From: JBKEDC01 sp047974225 | GTDB taxonomy: Bacteria; Bacteroidota; Bacteroidia; Bacteroidales; Prolixibacteraceae | DNA: 13,234 nucleotides | Reading direction: 5' to 3' | Assembly (NCBI GenBank): GCA_047974225.1 | Contig: JBKECD010000130.1 | Location: forward strand, 1-13,234 | Shown: positions 1 through 7,558 of the stretch, in pieces | Layout of the letters: the number at the start of each line of letters is the position of its first letter | Numbering within the stretch: position 1 is the stretch's first letter | The notes under the pieces: generated by a model | Seen by the model: only the letters and a program-made list of their open reading frames with translations | Databases searched by the model: none | Told to the model about the DNA's origin: nothing | Position numbers and translations under genes: made by a program

Positions 1-2
1 CT

Positions 3-1448
3 GAGGGATACGGTTTTCTTGCCCCACTCGACTTGGAAGAGTATATCAGAAGTGGTGGGTTTGATGCACTCAAAAGCATACTCATTTCCTCCACCCCCGA
101 TGCTACTGTGCAAGCCATTCTCGAAAGTGGACTTCGTGGACGAGGGGGCGGCGGATTTCCCACCGGCAAGAAATGGGAGATTGTGGCGGCTTCGCCCGCC
201 CCCACCAAATACATGATTTGCAATGGCGATGAGGGCGACCCCGGCGCATTCATGGATCGAATGATGCTTGAGTCCTATCCTTATCGGGTCATCGAGGGCA
301 TGCTTATCGCTGCTTTCGCCGTGGGCGCCAGCGAGGGAATTTTCTATATCCGTGCCGAATATCCGCTGGCGGTGCAGCGCATCAAGCGAGCCATTGAGCT
401 TTGCAAAGAACAGGGGCTGATTGGCGAGGACATCAACGGCAGCGGATTTTCGTTTGACATTTCGATTTTTGAGGGCGCAGGGGCTTTCGTCTGTGGCGAA
501 GAAACCGCCCTCATCGCCTCCATTGAGGGCGAACGAGGGTTCCCCCGCCAACGCCCTCCTTATCCCGCTGTGGCGGGATTGAACGGCTTTCCTACCTTGG
601 TGAACAATGTGGAAACGCTCAGCCAAATCCCCTATATCATCAGAAATGGAGCGGGAGGATATAGCTCTGTCGGAACGGCTGGAAGTAAGGGCACGAAGGT
701 GTTTGCCTTGGCAGGCAAAATTCGCCATGGCGGACTGATTGAAGTGCCGATGGGGATTTCGCTTCGCCGCATCATCGAGGAAATTGGCGGAGGGGTGGAG
801 CATGGCGAGAAGCTCAAGGCGGTGCAGATTGGTGGTCCTTCGGGCGGCTGTATCCCCGCAGAAATGTGTGATGTGGAAGTGGATTTCGATGCCTTCCAGC
901 GCATGGGTGCCATGATGGGCTCAGGCGGACTGGTGGTGCTGAGCGAAAGCGATTGCATGGTGGATGTGGCACGCTATTTCCTAGAGTTCACCTGCGACCA
1001 ATCCTGTGGAAAATGCACCTTCTGTCGGGTGGGCATTCGCCGAATGCTCGACTTGCTCAACAAGATTTGCAGCGGAAAAGGAAAGATGGAAGACATCGAC
1101 ACCCTTGAGGAATTGGCGAAGAGCGTGAAGTCTTCATCGCTCTGCGGACTAGGGAAGACGGCGCCCAATCCGGTGCTGACCACCTTGAAATATTTCCGCC
1201 ATGAATATGAAGAACACATCAATGGAGAATGCAAAACAGGCACCTGCAAAGGGCTGGTGAAATATGTGGTGGACGAAAAATGCGTGGGCTGCACCAAGTG
1301 TGCTAAGGCTTGCCCAGTGGACGCCATCGCCTATACGCCCTATGAAGTGCACACTATCGACACCGACACTTGCGTGCTGTGTGGATTGTGCATTGATGAA
1401 TGCCATTATGATGCGATACATAAAGTAAATTTAGGCTATGCAAATTAA
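3..1448 (+). CDS. NuoF/HydB-type NADH-binding flavo-Fe-S subunit, 5' partial
   Basis: The reading frame is open to the left edge, so the start lies outside; 481 codons are visible. The family oxidises NADH with FMN in the cytoplasm and passes electrons down Fe-S clusters. Visible marks in order: a glycine-rich GRGGGGFPTG loop for FMN/NADH, NGDEGDPGAFMDR, GEETALIASIEG, and the N3-type [4Fe-4S] site CGKCTFC (visible residues 335-341) with the distal cysteine of SSLCGLG (381). The C-terminus carries a CKTGTC pair (410, 415) and two CX2CX2CX3C ferredoxin sites (427-437 and 457-467). This tail is typical of HydB of electron-bifurcating hydrogenases and related NuoF-like proteins, and is absent from plain complex I NuoF. 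A thioredoxin-like [2Fe-2S] N-terminal domain and a NuoE-like partner gene may lie upstream, unseen. The stop overlaps the next gene by 11 nt. Family assignment is certain; the final electron acceptor is unknown because no hydrogenase gene follows. Confidence 0.95.
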   Translation, partial: EGYGFLAPLDLEEYIRSGGFDALKSILISSTPDATVQAILESGLRGRGGGGFPTGKKWEIVAASPAPTKYMICNGDEGDPGAFMDRMMLESYPYRVIEGMLIAAFAVGASEGIFYIRAEYPLAVQRIKRAIELCKEQGLIGEDINGSGFSFDISIFEGAGAFVCGEETALIASIEGERGFPRQRPPYPAVAGLNGFPTLVNNVETLSQIPYIIRNGAGGYSSVGTAGSKGTKVFALAGKIRHGGLIEVPMGISLRRIIEEIGGGVEHGEKLKAVQIGGPSGGCIPAEMCDVEVDFDAFQRMGAMMGSGGLVVLSESDCMVDVARYFLEFTCDQSCGKCTFCRVGIRRMLDLLNKICSGKGKMEDIDTLEELAKSVKSSSLCGLGKTAPNPVLTTLKYFRHEYEEHINGECKTGTCKGLVKYVVDEKCVGCTKCAKACPVDAIAYTPYEVHTIDTDTCVLCGLCIDECHYDAIHKVNLGYAN

Positions 1449-2439
1449 AATCGACAAGCAAACATACACCGTTCAAGAGGGCGAAACCATCATCGAGACA
1501 GCTCGCCGCAACGGGATTGACATCCCTTCGCTGTGTTATGCCAAGGGGGCGAAGCACCAAGCCTCATGCATGGTGTGTGCGGTGAAGAACACCGCCAATG
1601 GGCAAATCATTCCCTCTTGCTCTACTCGCCCCACTGAGGGCATGGAGCTGGAGTCCATGAGCGAGGAACTGAAACTCCTCCGCACCCTCTCGCTGGAGCT
1701 GCTGCTGAGCGACCACCGTGCTGATTGCGAAGCGCCCTGTTCCACCGTCTGCCCCGTGGGGCTTGATGTGGGGCGAGTGATGGAACTCTACGACAATCAG
1801 CAGCATGAGCAAGCACGAGCCGTCATTGCCGCCGCCTTTCAGCTGCCCACCATCGCCTGCGACACTTGCGAAAAGAAGCCTTGCGAAAAGGTCTGCCGAC
1901 GAGGAACGATAGATAAAGCCGTGGAAATAAGCCAAATCATCCATGATCTGGTGGACGGAAATGTCGCTCCTCAGTCAGCAGATGCCTACCACTATGACAA
2001 AAGCCGATTCCAATCGAAAGTGGGGCAATTCACCGCCGACGAGAAAGCACGCATTAAGCTCACTGTTGATGGCGCTTCACGCTGCTTACACTGCAAATGC
2101 TCGGGGCAGCAAGGCTGCCAGCTGCGTCAGCTCGCCACCGCTCACGGCATTCGCCGCTCGCGCTATGGCTCATCATCGGCTTTGCCGGTGCTGGAACGCC
2201 AACACATTAAGGGCGACATGTGGTTTGAACCCTCGAAATGCATCCGCTGTGGACTGTGTGTGCTCAATTCCGACAACGGCTTCACCTTCCGCGACCGTGG
2301 CTTCGGAATGCAAGTGGTCATCCCCGAAGAAAACAAAAACAATGCAAGCGTAAAGCTCGCCGAGCTTTGCCCAACAGGAGCGATTTATTTAAGGGGAAAG
2401 GGGAAAGGGGAAAGGGGAAAAGTAAAAAGTAAAACATGA
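1438..2439 (+). CDS. Multi-cluster Fe-S protein, NuoG/HydA-like N-terminus with GltD-like cysteine modules
   Basis: Cytoplasmic electron-transfer protein of 333 residues, probably the direct partner of the preceding NADH-oxidising subunit, with which it overlaps by 11 nt. Residues 1-65 are a plant-type [2Fe-2S] domain like that of NuoG and HydA (C33, C44, C47, C61). Then come H93-x3-C97-x3-C101-x3-C105, a spacing unlike the usual NuoG His-Cys site and closer to the N-terminal domain of GltD/dihydropyrimidine dehydrogenase; C141-x2-C144-x4-C149-x3-C153; C216-x2-C219-x-C221-x5-C227 in an RCLHCKC context; and CIRCGLC (268-274) with C311-P. Up to five clusters are possible. There is no H-cluster, molybdopterin or FAD domain. 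The last 15 residues (K, G, R rich) are encoded by a low-complexity repeat and are probably not functional. It overlaps the next gene as ATGA. Role as an electron hub is inferred. Confidence 0.88.
   Translation: MQIKIDKQTYTVQEGETIIETARRNGIDIPSLCYAKGAKHQASCMVCAVKNTANGQIIPSCSTRPTEGMELESMSEELKLLRTLSLELLLSDHRADCEAPCSTVCPVGLDVGRVMELYDNQQHEQARAVIAAAFQLPTIACDTCEKKPCEKVCRRGTIDKAVEISQIIHDLVDGNVAPQSADAYHYDKSRFQSKVGQFTADEKARIKLTVDGASRCLHCKCSGQQGCQLRQLATAHGIRRSRYGSSSALPVLERQHIKGDMWFEPSKCIRCGLCVLNSDNGFTFRDRGFGMQVVIPEENKNNASVKLAELCPTGAIYLRGKGKGERGKVKSKT
2393..2434 (+). repeat. GGGGAAA x4 plus AAAAGTAAAAAGTAAAA tract
   Basis: Four 7-bp GGGGAAA units are followed by a 17-nt AAAAGTAAAAAGTAAAA tract (2418-2434). 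The tract encodes the Lys/Gly tail of the Fe-S gene, directly after the last conserved CPTGAI motif. Its 17-nt part recurs perfectly inverted at 2523-2539. Purine tracts with GTAAAAAG are, from memory, common intergenic low-complexity repeats in Bacteroidales. Confidence 0.85.
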
Positions 2440-3572
2440 TGAAGAACAATCACAATAATACTCGACAAGCTAAGGGCAAAGGGACGCTTTCCCCTATCCT
2501 CTATCCCCTTTTACTTTTTACCTTTTACTTTTTACTTTTTCTCCCCTCCTGCTCCTCGCCTTCAGGCAAAGTGCTGCCCGACAATCCGCAGTTGCTGTGG
2601 GAATATCGTGGGGCTGTGCGCACCAAGTCATCGCCAGTGGTGAGTGGCGAAACAACTTATTGGTGCGACCGCAAAGGAAAGATTTCGGGAGTGAATGCAC
2701 GGGGAGAATTAGTCTTCAGCCACGACCTCCAGACGGCAGTTGAGTCGTCGGTGCTTGTGGAAGACTCGGTGCTATATCTCGGTCGGATTGATGGTTTCAT
2801 CACCGCTATTTCGATCGCCACAGGCGAGATTATTTGGAACGTTGAAACCATGGGGCAGGTCGTCGCTTCGCCTAATCTGCTGACCATCGAGGGGCAAAAG
2901 CGGATTGTCATCGGCAGTTATGATAACGAGCTTTATATCCTTGATGCCACCACAGGTGCAAAAATCAGCAGTGTTCCCACTGGCAACTACATCAACGGAA
3001 CTGCGGCTCTGTGGCAGCACTACGCCATCTTTGGCGGTTGCGACCATTGGCTGCGGATGGTGGATTGTCGCACGGGCATTCAAGCCGACTCGCTGCTACT
3101 GGGAAGCTACATTCCTTCATCGCCCACTATTGTGGAAAATCAGTGCTTCATCGGCGATAATTCGGGGAATATCTATCAGATTGAAATCCATGATGGCAGG
3201 TTTCAGCAGCACCAGCAACTCACGGCAGTGGACAATGCGCAGGGCTCGTTTGAGTCTGTTCCTGCGGTGAGCGAGGAAGCCTACTATTATTATAGTGGCG
3301 AAAAACACCTCGTTGCCCACAGCCGCACCGACCACCGCCAGCTTTGGCAACACCTGCTCAAAGGATTCACCGATGAAAGTTCGCCTCTAGTCTGCGCCCA
3401 TAAGCTCATCGCCTGCACCAAAACAGGAATTATCTCCATCCTCGATGCTCACACAGGCGACTTGCTCTGGGAATATGATTGCGGCGAGCAAATCATCGGC
3501 ACGCCAGCGGTGATTAGTGGACGTTTCTTCATCCTCACCGCTAAAGGCACGCTGCTGTGCTTTGGGGAATGA
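2436..3572 (+). CDS. PQQ-type beta-propeller lipoprotein
   Basis: A 378-residue envelope lipoprotein. A long basic n-region (residues 1-24) leads into a hydrophobic core LLLFTFYFLLFL (25-36) and a lipobox LPSC with C39 as the lipidated residue. No acidic surface-export signal follows the cysteine, so it probably faces the periplasm. The mature part is a chain of PQQ-like/BamB-like propeller blades: SSPVVSGE, VNARGELVF, ISIATGEIIW, LDATTGAKI, SILDAHTGDLLW. I see no PQQ-dehydrogenase active-site pattern (no vicinal disulfide), so a binding or scaffolding role is more likely than catalysis. The start ATG overlaps the stop of the Fe-S gene by 4 nt, pointing to translational coupling. The hydrophobic core is encoded by an inverted copy of the low-complexity repeat that ends the preceding gene, which is unusual. 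Confidence 0.9.
   Translation: MMKNNHNNTRQAKGKGTLSPILYPLLLFTFYFLLFLPSCSSPSGKVLPDNPQLLWEYRGAVRTKSSPVVSGETTYWCDRKGKISGVNARGELVFSHDLQTAVESSVLVEDSVLYLGRIDGFITAISIATGEIIWNVETMGQVVASPNLLTIEGQKRIVIGSYDNELYILDATTGAKISSVPTGNYINGTAALWQHYAIFGGCDHWLRMVDCRTGIQADSLLLGSYIPSSPTIVENQCFIGDNSGNIYQIEIHDGRFQQHQQLTAVDNAQGSFESVPAVSEEAYYYYSGEKHLVAHSRTDHRQLWQHLLKGFTDESSPLVCAHKLIACTKTGIISILDAHTGDLLWEYDCGEQIIGTPAVISGRFFILTAKGTLLCFGE
2505..2546 (+). repeat. Inverted copy of the GTAAAAAG/GGGG repeat inside the signal-peptide codons
   Basis: A pyrimidine tract bounded by CCCC at both ends holds repeated TTTTACTTTTTAC units. The 17 nt at 2523-2539 are the exact reverse complement of 2418-2434, so the two tracts can pair as a long-looped stem across the gene junction. 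The tract encodes residues 24-37 of the lipoprotein, that is, the whole hydrophobic core of the signal peptide. Confidence 0.85.
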
Positions 3573-3633
3573 AGCTGGAGGGGAATTAGTTATGAATCCG
3601 TAAAATAGGTAACTGCAAACACCACTTTTTCCG

Positions 3634-3641
3634 TATGTTTG
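3634..3641 (+). promoter_or_regulatory. Possible -7 promoter box TATGTTTG
   Basis: The box matches the TAnnTTTG consensus of the Bacteroidota primary sigma factor and lies in the only gap (3573-3666) within the left gene cluster. I do not see a convincing TTTG -33 element 19-21 nt upstream. If used, transcription would start a little before the ATPase gene and split the cluster into two units. Confidence 0.4.
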
Positions 3642-3666
3642 CACGAAAATAAAATTGAACAAAGAT

Positions 3667-4410
3667 ATGTTTAACGCAGAGGTTTTACCCTCCCCCTTGG
3701 TTGCTGAGAGGTTGCTGAGCGCAGCCGAAGTACGCAGCCGAAGTATGGGGGAGATGGAGGGGGCTTTGGTTGTTCTCCAGAATATCCATAAAAATTTTCC
3801 CGATGGCGACAACGTGCAGAAAGTGCTGCAAGGTGTAAACCTTCAGGTGAAGTCTAGCGAATTTGTGGCTATTCAAGGCGAGTCGGGTGTAGGGAAGACC
3901 ACGCTGCTGCGGATTCTCGGAACGCTGCTGAAGCCCGATAGTGGACAATATCTTTTGGATGGCGTGGATGTTTTTTCCGAAGGAATTGATCTGGCACAAA
4001 TCCGAAATCAAAAGATTGGATTTGTGTTTCAAGACCACCGTCTGCTGCCGCAATTCACCGCCCTCGAAAACATCCTGCTGCCCACATTGGCGCAGAAAAA
4101 ACAATCCACCGATGCCGAAATCGAATATGCCCATCAGCTGATGGAGCTCACAGGAATTGCGCCCATGGCGGCAAAATATCCCTCCATGCTCTCGGGGGGT
4201 GAAGCGGGGCGAGTGGCGATTTGCAGAGCCCTAATTAGGAAGCCGAAGTTGCTCCTTGCCGATGAGCCAACAGGGCAGCTCGATGCCCAAAATGCACGAA
4301 ACATTGCGCAGCTGCTCGCCGATTTAAACCAAAAGCTCGGCACCACCATCCTCATGGCTACACATTCAGAGGAAGTTGCGAGGGTGGCGAATGTAGGCTT
4401 TAAGCTTTAG
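3667..4410 (+). CDS. ABC transporter ATP-binding protein, LolD/MacB class
   Basis: Cytoplasmic ATPase of 247 residues that powers the FtsX-type permease encoded next. All nucleotide-binding motifs are present: Walker A GESGVGKTT (71-79), a Q-loop in VFQDHRLLPQ, a signature LSGGE (175-179; Glu replaces the usual Gln), Walker B LLLADEP (195-201) and the switch histidine H233 in ATHSEE. The class includes LolD, MacB and YbbA, which drive lipoprotein release or envelope mechanotransmission. The start is uncertain. A TTG at 3655, and ATGs at 3667, 3745 and 3754 share the frame. The family domain starts at VVLQNIHK, and the first 26 to 30 residues are encoded by a dispersed repeat, so the true start could be 3745 or 3754. 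Downstream, 55 nt separate it from the permease. Confidence 0.93.
   Translation: MFNAEVLPSPLVAERLLSAAEVRSRSMGEMEGALVVLQNIHKNFPDGDNVQKVLQGVNLQVKSSEFVAIQGESGVGKTTLLRILGTLLKPDSGQYLLDGVDVFSEGIDLAQIRNQKIGFVFQDHRLLPQFTALENILLPTLAQKKQSTDAEIEYAHQLMELTGIAPMAAKYPSMLSGGEAGRVAICRALIRKPKLLLADEPTGQLDAQNARNIAQLLADLNQKLGTTILMATHSEEVARVANVGFKL
3690..3771 (+). repeat. Dispersed GGTTGCTGAG / GCAGCCGAAGTA repeat in the ATPase 5' end
   Basis: Two GGTTGCTGAG copies (3699-3708 and 3710-3719) are followed by two GCAGCCGAAGTA copies (3721-3732 and 3734-3745). The pieces resemble the palindromic GGTTGCTGAGCG...CGAAG.AACC repeats that I recall as dispersed in Bacteroidota and cyanobacterial genomes. Flanks CCTCCCCC (3689 onward) and GGGGGAGATGGAGGGGG (3747 onward) are roughly complementary. 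It falls in the region before the conserved ATPase domain. Confidence 0.6.
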
Positions 4411-4451
4411 GCAACCTGATGGTGAGGGCGCAGCTGCTTACAGCCTAAAGC
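4404..4451 (+). repeat. 9-bp inverted repeat spanning the ATPase stop codon
   Basis: GCTTTAGGC (4404-4412) and GCCTAAAGC (4443-4451) pair perfectly around a 30-nt loop. The left arm contains the ATPase stop codon TAG. An A-rich leader (AAAAACAATAAAAT) then precedes the permease ATG. No T-tract follows, so this may be a processing or partial-termination hairpin that sets the ATPase to permease ratio, or chance. Confidence 0.4.
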
Positions 4452-4465
4452 AAAAACAATAAAAT

Positions 4466-7400
4466 ATGAAACAACAAAACCTCGCACCTAAAAATCTTGC
4501 GTTCTTCCGCCGCTATTATCGCCTCGTGGCTCTGGCGGTGATGATTGCTGTGGGCGTGATTGTGGGCAGTCTGATGATTGGTGATTCGGTGAGAAACACC
4601 CTGATTAACCGTGTAACAGAACGATTGGGGGACACCCAAAGTATTGTCTTTTCAAAGTCAGCATTCATGCACGAAAGCTTTGCCCAAAACAAGGCTTTGG
4701 GCAATTCTGCACGTGGAATACTGATGAGCAATGGTTTTATCTCACACCGTGGCCAGCTGCTGCCCGTCGTGGTGTGGGGCGTGGATGATTTAGACATTCA
4801 GCGGGGCGAAGCGAGGATTAATTTAGCCTTGCATCAGGAGTTGGGCGAGGCTCAAACACTAGTCTTGCGCCTGCCTTCCACAGGCATGGTGCCCTCGGGC
4901 TCGCTCTTTGTGAGCAAGAACTACACCACCAGTCTTCGCCTGCAAAATACAGGCATGGTGCCAGTGAAAGCAGGGGGAAACCTCAGTTTGAAAAACGAGC
5001 AGACCATCCCGCTCAACATCTTTGTCAATCGCTCGGAGCTGGCGGAGCAACTCGAAACACCGCAGAAAATCAACCTCATTCTTTCCGCAGAAAAACTAAG
5101 CGATGATGTTATTGCTCAAGCTTGGGATTACACCGTGTCGGGGCTTTCGGTGGAAAGAAAAACGAGCCACAGCGAGATTCGTTCCGACCGTGTTTTCTTG
5201 CCCCAAGACTTGGTGAATTGTTGCATGGATTTCAGCGCCCCCAACCGCTTATTTTCTTATCTCGCCAACTCCATTGTTCACCGCAGCGATACGATTCCCT
5301 ATTCCTTCGCCACCGCCATGGATAGCTACTGCGGCGAGCCGCTGCAAAAGCATGAAGCTATTCTTTCCGACTATTCCGCCGCTCGACTAAAGGCGCAAAT
5401 TGGCGATTCGATTTCGCTTGCCTACTTCACTTCTGCCGACCTAAAAACGCTCGAAACACAATCAGCAAGATTCCTAGTGAAAGCCATTGTGCCCATTGCC
5501 GAACTGCAAGCCGACAGCTCGCTGAGTGCTAATTTCCCCGGGCTTTCCGATGTGGACGATTGCACCGATTGGGACAGCGACCTGCCCATCGACCTGAGTC
5601 GAGTGAAAGACGACGACGAGGCGTATTGGGACTGCTATCGCAGCACGCCAAAGATTCTCATCGCCTATGATGCTGTGGCAGACCATTGGGGCAACGCCTA
5701 TGGCGTAGCAACTGCCATGCGCACCGCAGAATTGCAGCCCGACCTCTCGCAGCTTCGCCCCGAGATGTTCGGCATTCAGCTCATCCACCCCCGTGAAGCG
5801 GGGCTACATGCGGCTCAAAACAGCATCGACTTTTCGAGCCTATTTCTTGCGCTAGGTTTCTTCATCATCATTGCTGCCTTGCTGCTGATGCAGATTCCGC
5901 TAGCGGAAATGCTCGAAGTGCGCAAAGGCGAAATCGCCCTCCTTCAAGCCATCGGCTTCAGCCGAAAAGCCATCACTAAGTTATTCATGCGTGAGGCAAT
6001 TCCCCTAGTTTTTCTCAGTGCTGTGGCGGGTGTGCTGCTGGGCATTGCCTACACTTCTGTGGTGATGTGGCTGCTGGGCAATCTGTGGCATGACGCCACT
6101 CACACTGTCGGATTTGGAGTGCATCTGTCGATGCAAAGCATCGGTGTTGGGCTGCTGGTTGGCGTGGTTTTGGCAATTAGCCTCGCACGGCAAACGATTA
6201 GAAAACAGACAGCAGCTATCGAAAGCAAGGCAACTGCCAGAAATCAGAAATCCAATCTGCTCAGAAAACGACGTGTGGCTATTCTTTCCATCAGCATTAC
6301 GCTTGCGGCAGTGCTGGCAAATTTGTTTTTCATGCAGTCGGTGGCAATTTTCGTTGTGATAAGTGTCTTATTGATGACTAGTTTTGCCTGCTTCGGAGAT
6401 TATATTTTGTGTAAGAAGGCGGTGCAAAACGATTATCTCAATCGGAATAGCGTGGTTTGGAAATCGCTTTTTGCCAATAGAAAGCAGGCGATACGCTCCT
6501 TTCTTTCGCTCGCCTTAGGTGTGTTTGTGGTCTTCTCGGTGGGGCTCAATCGCCAAGGATTTGCCGACAGCTCGAAGCTGAAAACAGGCTCGGGCGGTTA
6601 TTCGATGTGGGCGGAAAGTAGCGTGCCGATTTACCATAATTTACAGACCGAAGAGGGACGTGCGAAACTCTCTTTGGCAGAACTTCCAGTGAATGCCGAA
6701 ATCATGCAATGCCTGCGATTTTCAGCCGATGAGGCAAGTTGCTTGAATCTGAATAAGGTCGGCACACCAAATGTTCTCGGCGTGGATATGGCAGTCTTGG
6801 AACGGAGCAGCTTCCAAATCAAGTCTTGTGTGGAGGACTGGGATAAAGAAAACATCTTCAGCAACATGCAATCGGGGAAACAGCAGGTCTATCCCGCTTT
6901 AGTGGATGAAACGGTGTTGCTTTGGAGCTTGGGCATGCAGCTGGGCGACACTGTTTTTTATGCTGATGATATTGCGGTGCGACTGGTGGGCACGCTCGTC
7001 AATTCCGTTTTCCAAGGAAATATCCTCATCGACCGATCGCTCTTTTCGAGCATCTGGACAGCAACCACCGGCAGCGAGGTTTTCCTCGTCAAAGTAGATG
7101 AGGAAGACAAGGTGAGCACGCAACAATTGCTCGCGCAAGCCCTGAGCGAATATGGAGTGCGGGTTTCAACCACCAACGAGCGACTCAAGCAATTCAACAG
7201 TGTAACAGATGCTTATCTGACCATCTTTATGACGCTCGGCTGCATCGGATTGCTGCTCGGTGTGGTGAGCTTTGTGATTGTCTGCCGCAAGAATTTGCTT
7301 GGCAGGAAAATAGAAATCGAGCTTTACCGCACGCTTGGTTTCAGCTCAAAAGAAATTCAGAAAATACAATATCGAGAAAATATCATCGTGCCACTCTATG

Positions 7401-7558
7401 CTCTTGCCGCGGGCGTGGGCAGTGCGCTAGTGGGCGTGGGCGCAAGCTTTTTAAATGTCAGCCTCGGGCTGTGGCTGATGGCGGTGGGATTTGCAGCGCT
7501 CTTTGTGGGGGTGCTGCGGCGCTTTGTGCGAATTACAATTAAAAATCAAATACAATGA
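4466..7558 (+). CDS. Large FtsX-type ABC transporter permease
   Basis: Inner-membrane permease of 1030 residues with two FtsX modules and about ten membrane spans. Span 1 lies near residues 20-40, followed by a large periplasmic domain (about 41-455), spans 2-4 (457-478, 512-535, 557-573), spans 5-6 (603-644), span 7 (678-695), a second periplasmic domain (696-915) and spans 8-10 (917-940, 972-995, 1000-1020). The cytoplasmic loops carry the typical coupling motifs, VRKGEIALLQAIGFS and GRKIEIELYRTLGFS. Permeases of this class (MacB, LolCE, YbbP) do not carry substrate through the bilayer but move periplasmic parts on ATP hydrolysis. The layout is like YbbP but about 200 residues longer. It is preceded by its ATPase and overlaps the next propeller gene as ATGA. 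Substrate or client is unknown. A 23-codon internal duplication is seen near residues 139-166. Confidence 0.93.
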   Translation: MKQQNLAPKNLAFFRRYYRLVALAVMIAVGVIVGSLMIGDSVRNTLINRVTERLGDTQSIVFSKSAFMHESFAQNKALGNSARGILMSNGFISHRGQLLPVVVWGVDDLDIQRGEARINLALHQELGEAQTLVLRLPSTGMVPSGSLFVSKNYTTSLRLQNTGMVPVKAGGNLSLKNEQTIPLNIFVNRSELAEQLETPQKINLILSAEKLSDDVIAQAWDYTVSGLSVERKTSHSEIRSDRVFLPQDLVNCCMDFSAPNRLFSYLANSIVHRSDTIPYSFATAMDSYCGEPLQKHEAILSDYSAARLKAQIGDSISLAYFTSADLKTLETQSARFLVKAIVPIAELQADSSLSANFPGLSDVDDCTDWDSDLPIDLSRVKDDDEAYWDCYRSTPKILIAYDAVADHWGNAYGVATAMRTAELQPDLSQLRPEMFGIQLIHPREAGLHAAQNSIDFSSLFLALGFFIIIAALLLMQIPLAEMLEVRKGEIALLQAIGFSRKAITKLFMREAIPLVFLSAVAGVLLGIAYTSVVMWLLGNLWHDATHTVGFGVHLSMQSIGVGLLVGVVLAISLARQTIRKQTAAIESKATARNQKSNLLRKRRVAILSISITLAAVLANLFFMQSVAIFVVISVLLMTSFACFGDYILCKKAVQNDYLNRNSVVWKSLFANRKQAIRSFLSLALGVFVVFSVGLNRQGFADSSKLKTGSGGYSMWAESSVPIYHNLQTEEGRAKLSLAELPVNAEIMQCLRFSADEASCLNLNKVGTPNVLGVDMAVLERSSFQIKSCVEDWDKENIFSNMQSGKQQVYPALVDETVLLWSLGMQLGDTVFYADDIAVRLVGTLVNSVFQGNILIDRSLFSSIWTATTGSEVFLVKVDEEDKVSTQQLLAQALSEYGVRVSTTNERLKQFNSVTDAYLTIFMTLGCIGLLLGVVSFVIVCRKNLLGRKIEIELYRTLGFSSKEIQKIQYRENIIVPLYALAAGVGSALVGVGASFLNVSLGLWLMAVGFAALFVGVLRRFVRITIKNQIQ
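4861..4962 (+). repeat. Imperfect 69-nt in-frame duplication in the permease gene
   Basis: ACAGGCATGGTGCC occurs at 4880-4893 and again at 4949-4962, exactly 69 nt apart. The preceding bases are also similar (AGTCTTGCGCCTGC against AGTCTTCGCCTGC). In protein this gives LRLPSTGMVP and LRLQNTGMVP, 23 residues apart, in the first periplasmic domain. Confidence 0.7.

Noticed and set aside
1438..2439. [FeFe]-hydrogenase HydA
   Set aside because: The N-terminal [2Fe-2S] domain fits, but the protein is too short and lacks the H-cluster cysteine motifs.
2436..3572. BamB of the outer-membrane assembly machine
   Set aside because: Only general propeller similarity; gene context is Fe-S and ABC genes, not the bam or der neighbourhood. 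Kept as a propeller lipoprotein.
3655..3657. TTG start for the ABC ATPase
   Set aside because: An ATG lies four codons later, and two more lie nearer the conserved domain; no feature favours the TTG.
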